Part shown: in pieces, positions 41,561 through 46,101 of the stretch
Layout: each line of letters begins with the position of its first letter
Position numbering within the stretch: the stretch's first letter is position 1
From: Candidatus Omnitrophota bacterium
GTDB taxonomy: Bacteria > Omnitrophota > Gorgyraeia > Zapsychrales > JANLHA01
Direction of reading: 5' to 3'
Length of the DNA stretch: 46,101 nucleotides
NCBI GenBank assembly: GCA_023247795.1
Contig: JAHFFT010000001.1
Span: 91,781 to 137,881 of the forward strand
The notes under the pieces: generated by a model
What the model was told of the DNA's origin: nothing
Database searches by the model: none
The model's input: the letters and a program-made list of their open reading frames with translations, nothing else
Position numbers and translations under genes: made by a program

Positions 41561-41802
41561 TTTGTGACTCCTTGATTCTTGGGCGGGACCAGATCTATTC
41601 CGGTAGTTCCCCACGGGTGGCAGGACAATAACCGTTTCACCGTCAGTAAACACCCTTTCCACACCCCGTGCGATTCAATGGCCTCTTTTGCGTAATTGGA
41701 ACACGATGGAACATGCCGGCAGCTTGGCGGCAATAACGGGGCACACAAAAGTTGGTACAGTCGGATCATTCCTTGAAGAATAAAAGAAATCGCTCGACTC
41801 AT
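41557..41802 (-). CDS. yidD: YidD-family membrane protein insertion efficiency factor
   Basis: MIRLYQLLCAPLLPPSCRHVPSCSNYAKEAIESHGVWKGCLLTVKRLLSCHPWGTTGIDLVP. Confidence 0.93.
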   Translation of the reverse strand: MSRAISFILQGMIRLYQLLCAPLLPPSCRHVPSCSNYAKEAIESHGVWKGCLLTVKRLLSCHPWGTTGIDLVPPKNQGVTN

Positions 41803-41861
41803 AGAGCCACTATTCTAACTTTCAAAGATTCATTTGGCAAGGGATACTCAGATGGACGTTA

Positions 41862-41893
41862 AGAACCTCCGGGGTGAACCCCGGGGCTTCTTA
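41862..41893. repeat. Intergenic hairpin AAGAACCTCCGGGGT-ga-ACCCCGGGGCTTCTT
   Basis: Self-complementary CCGGGGT/ACCCCGG core with flanking AAGAA/TTCTT; between yidD and the 1221-aa gene. Confidence 0.7.
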
Positions 41894-41914
41894 GGTCAAA
41901 TTTGACAAGAGTCA

Positions 41915-44900
41915 CTAAGGATGGACTTCCATTAAACGACTGACTTCTTGCCCTGGAAGCGCATCAATCTGTTCAATCAATGGAGAAAGGCCTGGGATCG
42001 CGACATTTTGGACATTGATCACCGATGTTCCTAGTTGAACCTCCCCGTGCCTAGCCTCAACTTGCAAATTCGGCGTATTTAGATCAATACCACCTGGTGT
42101 GCTCAAAAGAAACGCATCCGAACCTTGCTGACTCCCTTCTTCTTTTGGCTTGGCGGGCAACGAAAGAAGCGGCAAAGAATTCACATCAGGCGCTTGAATC
42201 GACTCACGCGCGTTATTAATAACTGCCTTTTTTATGCCTCCATCCACGTTAGCAATCAATTCCTTCGCCAATGCTTCAGGTTTTTCTCCGGCTAGATCAA
42301 AAATCACCAAAACCTCTCTAACACTCGCCTGCAGATCATTTTCATTCCGAGCATAACGATAACCCCCTTGACGACTCTCTATCCATTCATTCAGTTTGTC
42401 TTGCACAATTCTAGGCGTCGTTTTAAACACTTCTGATAAACCTTTTAAGCCATTAATGATCTCTTTAATTTCTCTTACCGCTATTTCTTCATTGATGGTG
42501 CCCCCATCTTCAAATTCCCCCAACGTTTTTTCCGTAATAATAACTGGACGCAATTTATTTTCAGTAAAACGATAGTCATTTTGTGAAGCACGAATAAAGG
42601 CAACAGGAGGCAAAGTTAACAGCAGCAATTCCGACAAACGATCCCTGCCGAACACGCTACTATTATTATAAAATCCTGCCGTCTGCCTGATTGCCGGAGA
42701 AAGCTGTTTGACCAAATCCTCAACCCGTTTTAAATATTCATCGGCATTCGGCCCAGTCAAAATGATTGTATGACCTTCATAATAAAAATCTGTTTTTAAA
42801 CCCCACGTCTCAAAATCTCCAATCAACCTCGAATGATAATCCAGCAGTGGCCGGTATTTTTTTAAAATTCTTCCTATCCGCTCGTTAAATTTGTCTCTTG
42901 GCATATCCACATACCGGCCTGTTAGAATTCGGGCGATCTCTGCTGCGTCCTCTGATTGAATGGTCATAGGGGGAGAATACGACCCCGTAAATAAATCCGC
43001 TTTTGGTCCAATAATAGGCGCATATTCATGAAAATTGGGGCCCAAATTGGACTGCCCTTCATGAGAAACCGGAACATTCATTTCTACAAAATTCCAATAT
43101 TTCGGGATCTTCGCCTTTCTTCTGAACCGCTCATAAACAGCTCGCCCTATTTTGTCAAATTCTTCACGGCTCAATGAAAAAAGATGGTCAAATAATTCTT
43201 TAGGAGCCTCTCCGTCTTCAAAATTCTTTATTCTTTTTGCGAGATCGCTTCGTCCAGCTCGCTCTGCTAAAAAAAGCATTACGTGATTATAATAATAAAA
43301 ATCTTCTACCTTGAATCTTCTCAACGCGGGATCTGTATCATAAACTTGTAAAAGCTTCTTAATTTGTTCATATTCAAGTGATGCACCCAACACCATGCCA
43401 AAAAGCCGTGTATATGCCGTCTTATGAATAAACTCTCTGGCAAGAGCAATCCCTTCATAATCAGGTCGAATGAGTGCTTTGCCAACCAGCATATTGATCG
43501 CGTGCGTTAATTCGTGCTCTCTAATACTAGCTTGAAGATCAACAGAAAACTCATCTTTGAGCTTACCATCTTCTGTTAAATAACCGTCACGCTCAATGGC
43601 TTTTCGCGCGTAAGCCTTTGCCCAACCACGATAAGCCATGAACTGACTAGGGACACCCCTATTGGGGTCTATAAGTTCTCTGATTTCTTGAAATCCAAGC
43701 TCACTGTCAATGGGACGATCAAAAACCATCCCATCTGTATAATCAGCCCAAGCCCCTGAACCTTCATCCATATTCTGGCCGCGTTCACCAGCAGGCGGAT
43801 TAACATCGATGACATTCCATTCCGGAACAATAAGAGACTGGTCCAATCGATCTGGACGATCCCCAAAACGAATTTTATTCACAACACGGCCATTAACCAT
43901 AAACAAGGCGAATTTGTCTGAAACAGTTGGGTCGACTCTCAACATCCATCCTCGATCCAAAAGCAAATCCTGGTTCAAACGATTTAACATTAAAGGAATC
44001 TGCCCCACTCTCTCAGCCATTTTATTTTGTAATCTAATGAAAATAAATTTTGAATTTGTCCGTTCAAGCTTATCCGCCATTTCAAGCAGTTCAACTAATA
44101 GCGGCCCCACCTCCTTTTGAAATTCTGCGAATTTTTCTCCCCAAACCTTGTCACCTTTTTCAGAAATGGCCTCAGCTCCTTGTCGAGCTTTCTCTAGCAA
44201 TTCATCAAATTCTTCTTTATCCAAATCCGAAAAAAATACCGTTATCACCTTAAGCCAGTCTTGCAAATTCTCAAAATGCTCCTGCGTATGTTTCGGCGCA
44301 TACGCGGTAGAGAGCTGGTGCTCAATAAATTGCTCAGACGGTTTTGTAAAGGATGGTTTCGGCAGACTGCTGCAACCGACGCTGGTACAGGCAATTGTAC
44401 CGGCTATAAAGATGGGGGAAAATTTCTGCCTGACAAACCGCGTCACCGAACGCAAAAAACTTTTCCCTGGTAATTTGGATAAAAATTCGGCCGACGGCGT
44501 TTCAATCTCCAGCTTTTCCGGTAATTGATCGGAGAATCCTCCGGCGACGTACTTTCTTGCCTTTTCTTGACCGCTCCATTCATCAAAGTCTTCTCGGATG
44601 AAGTTGTAAGTCCCCTCCTGATAGGTCTTGAGATATTGATTGTAGATTTCTTCCTTTTGCGTCTCACCGTCTATCTCTATCCCATGAACCTTGTCCTGGT
44701 TGACATATTTCTTCCCAAGCAAACTTTCTTTAAGCCGCTTTTTAAACCAATTGGCCAAGATCATCGAATGATAAATCTGCCGCAAAGTCGCGAAATGTTT
44801 TCCTTCATTGACCTCGCGTTCAATTTCGGGAAGGATGATCTCTCTGATCACATCAGCAGAAAAATTCGAGACCTCCTCACTGATACCTTGATTCGATTTT

Positions 44901-45580
44901 TCTTCCGTTTTACTTTTGCTCGCCAGATAATCTTTTTCCAACATGACCTTCAAATAACTTTCTCCCACAAAAGCAGCGTTAGACTCCCCATTCTCATAAA
45001 CAACCGCTTTTTCCGTCACAATCCAAACCTTATTAAACGTATCAACCGGGATGTCCGTCGTGCCAAAACGCGCATAGGCCTGCTCATAAACCCTTTTCCA
45101 AAAACTCTTTCCAACCTCGTCCTCTGGGAATAAAAGCGATGCTGTTAATTGTTTTAGCACATAATCTTGCGCCAACAAATCCGCGCCCATTTGCGTTTCT
45201 TCTAAATTTTCCGGCAAAATCCGGTCCGCCTCCAAAGGTGAAAGATTCACCCAGACATCCTTATCCGGCACCGTCAACGCGGCCATGAAATACTTGATCA
45301 ATTGTTGGATTTGCGATTGCAAGGCATCCCCCGTCAAATTTTCATCACCGGGTTCGATAATGAAATCAAACAACAACGGATCTTCCGGATGAACCTTGAT
45401 TCCCTTGATCACCATGGGGGTAAAGCTTGGCGTCGTGTGCAGCAATTGTTGGCTTTGGGGCAGATTTAGAGACTGCTGAGCATTAACTTGCTGGCAGGAG
45501 GACAACAAAAATACACATAAACATACTGAATTCAATAACTTACAAAATATTAAACCTTTTCTAAAAAATCTACAGATCAC
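41915..45580 (-). CDS. Large exported predicted lipoprotein (1221 aa) with conserved leader module, HELTH metallopeptidase-like motif and conserved C-terminal tail
   Basis: ORF track; GTG start at 45580; MICRFFRKGLIFCKLLNSVCLCVFLLSSCQQ (lipobox LSSC); leader module; SIREHELTHAINMLVG; tail TPGGIDLNTPNLQVEARHGEVQ...IPGLSPLIEQI. Confidence 0.9.
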   Translation of the reverse strand: MICRFFRKGLIFCKLLNSVCLCVFLLSSCQQVNAQQSLNLPQSQQLLHTTPSFTPMVIKGIKVHPEDPLLFDFIIEPGDENLTGDALQSQIQQLIKYFMAALTVPDKDVWVNLSPLEADRILPENLEETQMGADLLAQDYVLKQLTASLLFPEDEVGKSFWKRVYEQAYARFGTTDIPVDTFNKVWIVTEKAVVYENGESNAAFVGESYLKVMLEKDYLASKSKTEEKSNQGISEEVSNFSADVIREIILPEIEREVNEGKHFATLRQIYHSMILANWFKKRLKESLLGKKYVNQDKVHGIEIDGETQKEEIYNQYLKTYQEGTYNFIREDFDEWSGQEKARKYVAGGFSDQLPEKLEIETPSAEFLSKLPGKSFLRSVTRFVRQKFSPIFIAGTIACTSVGCSSLPKPSFTKPSEQFIEHQLSTAYAPKHTQEHFENLQDWLKVITVFFSDLDKEEFDELLEKARQGAEAISEKGDKVWGEKFAEFQKEVGPLLVELLEMADKLERTNSKFIFIRLQNKMAERVGQIPLMLNRLNQDLLLDRGWMLRVDPTVSDKFALFMVNGRVVNKIRFGDRPDRLDQSLIVPEWNVIDVNPPAGERGQNMDEGSGAWADYTDGMVFDRPIDSELGFQEIRELIDPNRGVPSQFMAYRGWAKAYARKAIERDGYLTEDGKLKDEFSVDLQASIREHELTHAINMLVGKALIRPDYEGIALAREFIHKTAYTRLFGMVLGASLEYEQIKKLLQVYDTDPALRRFKVEDFYYYNHVMLFLAERAGRSDLAKRIKNFEDGEAPKELFDHLFSLSREEFDKIGRAVYERFRRKAKIPKYWNFVEMNVPVSHEGQSNLGPNFHEYAPIIGPKADLFTGSYSPPMTIQSEDAAEIARILTGRYVDMPRDKFNERIGRILKKYRPLLDYHSRLIGDFETWGLKTDFYYEGHTIILTGPNADEYLKRVEDLVKQLSPAIRQTAGFYNNSSVFGRDRLSELLLLTLPPVAFIRASQNDYRFTENKLRPVIITEKTLGEFEDGGTINEEIAVREIKEIINGLKGLSEVFKTTPRIVQDKLNEWIESRQGGYRYARNENDLQASVREVLVIFDLAGEKPEALAKELIANVDGGIKKAVINNARESIQAPDVNSLPLLSLPAKPKEEGSQQGSDAFLLSTPGGIDLNTPNLQVEARHGEVQLGTSVINVQNVAIPGLSPLIEQIDALPGQEVSRLMEVHP
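44530..45580 (-). other. Conserved N-terminal leader module, copy 3 (1221-aa protein)
   Basis: TPSFTPMVIKGIKVHPEDPLLFDFIIEPGD...VWVNLSPLEADRILPENLEETQMGADLLAQDYVLKQLTASLLFPEDEVGKSFW...FGTTDIPVDTFNKVWIVTEKAVVYENG...ARKYVAGG. Confidence 0.93.
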
Positions 45581-45587
45581 TTATTCA

Positions 45588-45623
45588 CCTCATATATACC
45601 TATTCGTTTAAGTATATATGAGG
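45588..45623 (-). promoter_or_regulatory. Perfect 12-bp inverted repeat that would sequester the ribosome-binding site of the 1221-aa gene
   Basis: Minus strand CCTCATATATAC-TTAAACGAATAG-GTATATATGAGG then TGAATAA-GTG(start); the GAGG of the 3' arm is the apparent Shine-Dalgarno sequence. Confidence 0.7.
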
Positions 45624-45690
45624 GAATAACCAATTGCCATCGTGTTATCTAAATACTAATAGGCGTTATATCACTAAAATTTTTTACCCA

Positions 45691-46101
45691 TCAAATGCTC
45701 TTCTTCTTTTTTGGCAGCGTGATCACCAGCTTACCATCTTCCTGTTTTGTCTGCATCTTGTCGGCCATGGCATCCTTGGGCAAAGGAATCGTTTGGGTAA
45801 ACGAACCATAGTGCTGTGATTTTGCCACACCCTGAGGAGAATTTTGCTCTCCCTGAGCATGACTCTCGGCAGAGACACTCAACGTGTTACCCTTCACCTC
45901 AATTCGGACATTGTCTTTATCAAAATCCGTCAAATCAAACGTGATGACGTAGGCCTCAGCGGTTTCCTTCAAATCAAAACTGTCATCATAGGAAACATTG
46001 CTGTTAAAAACCCCTTTCCCGCTCGAGCTATTTTGATTGAACGAATTCTGCATCATCCGATTCATTTCATTGTGCATCCGTTCCATCTCAGAAAAAGGGT
46101 T
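45691..46101 (-). CDS. Hsp20 / alpha-crystallin family small heat-shock protein, probably 5'-truncated by the window edge
   Basis: SYDDSFDLKETAEAYVITFDLTDFDKDNVRIEVKGNTLSVSAES...SFTQTIPLPKDAMADKMQTKQEDGKLVITLPKK; frame stays open to the window edge (NPFSEMERMHNEM). Confidence 0.88.
   Translation of the reverse strand, partial: NPFSEMERMHNEMNRMMQNSFNQNSSSGKGVFNSNVSYDDSFDLKETAEAYVITFDLTDFDKDNVRIEVKGNTLSVSAESHAQGEQNSPQGVAKSQHYGSFTQTIPLPKDAMADKMQTKQEDGKLVITLPKKKKSI

Noticed and set aside
41561-41662. N-terminal extension of the CysS ORF (MERVFTDGETVIVLPP...)
   Set aside because: It lies inside yidD and does not resemble CysS; the TTG at 41560 fits better.
1-46101. CRISPR array, tRNA, rRNA, prophage or transposase gene
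   Set aside because: No direct-repeat/spacer pattern, tRNA-like cloverleaf, rRNA signature, phage structural gene or transposase was recognised by reading.

Overview
All credible genes in this 46.1 kb window lie on the minus strand. The first ~23.2 kb has no long ORF in the supplied track, but it is one uninterrupted minus-strand reading frame. It starts at an ATG at 23174 with an export-signal-like N-terminus and runs off the left edge: at least ~7,724 codons with no stop in the window, so the stop-terminated ORF track missed it. This partial giant protein shares a ~350-aa N-terminal module with two other large proteins here: 1711 aa at 23320-28455 (HEAT-like solenoid) and 1221 aa at 41915-45580 (predicted lipoprotein with a HELTH zinc-protease-like motif). 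The two complete proteins also share a C-terminal tail (GG[IV]xL...GLSP). I read this as a leader-passenger-tail architecture. The giant contains a tandem pair of ATP-grasp-like domains, a ~280-aa block present twice ~5.2k residues apart, a degenerate array of large repeat modules, and several HTH-like motifs. The leader family and giant size point to Candidatus Omnitrophota (OP3); this is an inference from memory, not a search. The rest comprises YceI-like, SO_0444-like permease, FmdB-like, nicotinate phosphoribosyltransferase, exported MEMO-like, AAA/DUF4143 ATPase, small membrane protein, AbiEi/AbiEii pair, stand-alone RibD deaminase, MetE, CysS, YidD and Hsp20. Intergenic palindromes include two dispersed families and a 12-bp hairpin that would sequester the ribosome-binding site of the 1221-aa gene. 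No tRNA, rRNA, CRISPR array or transposase gene was recognised.
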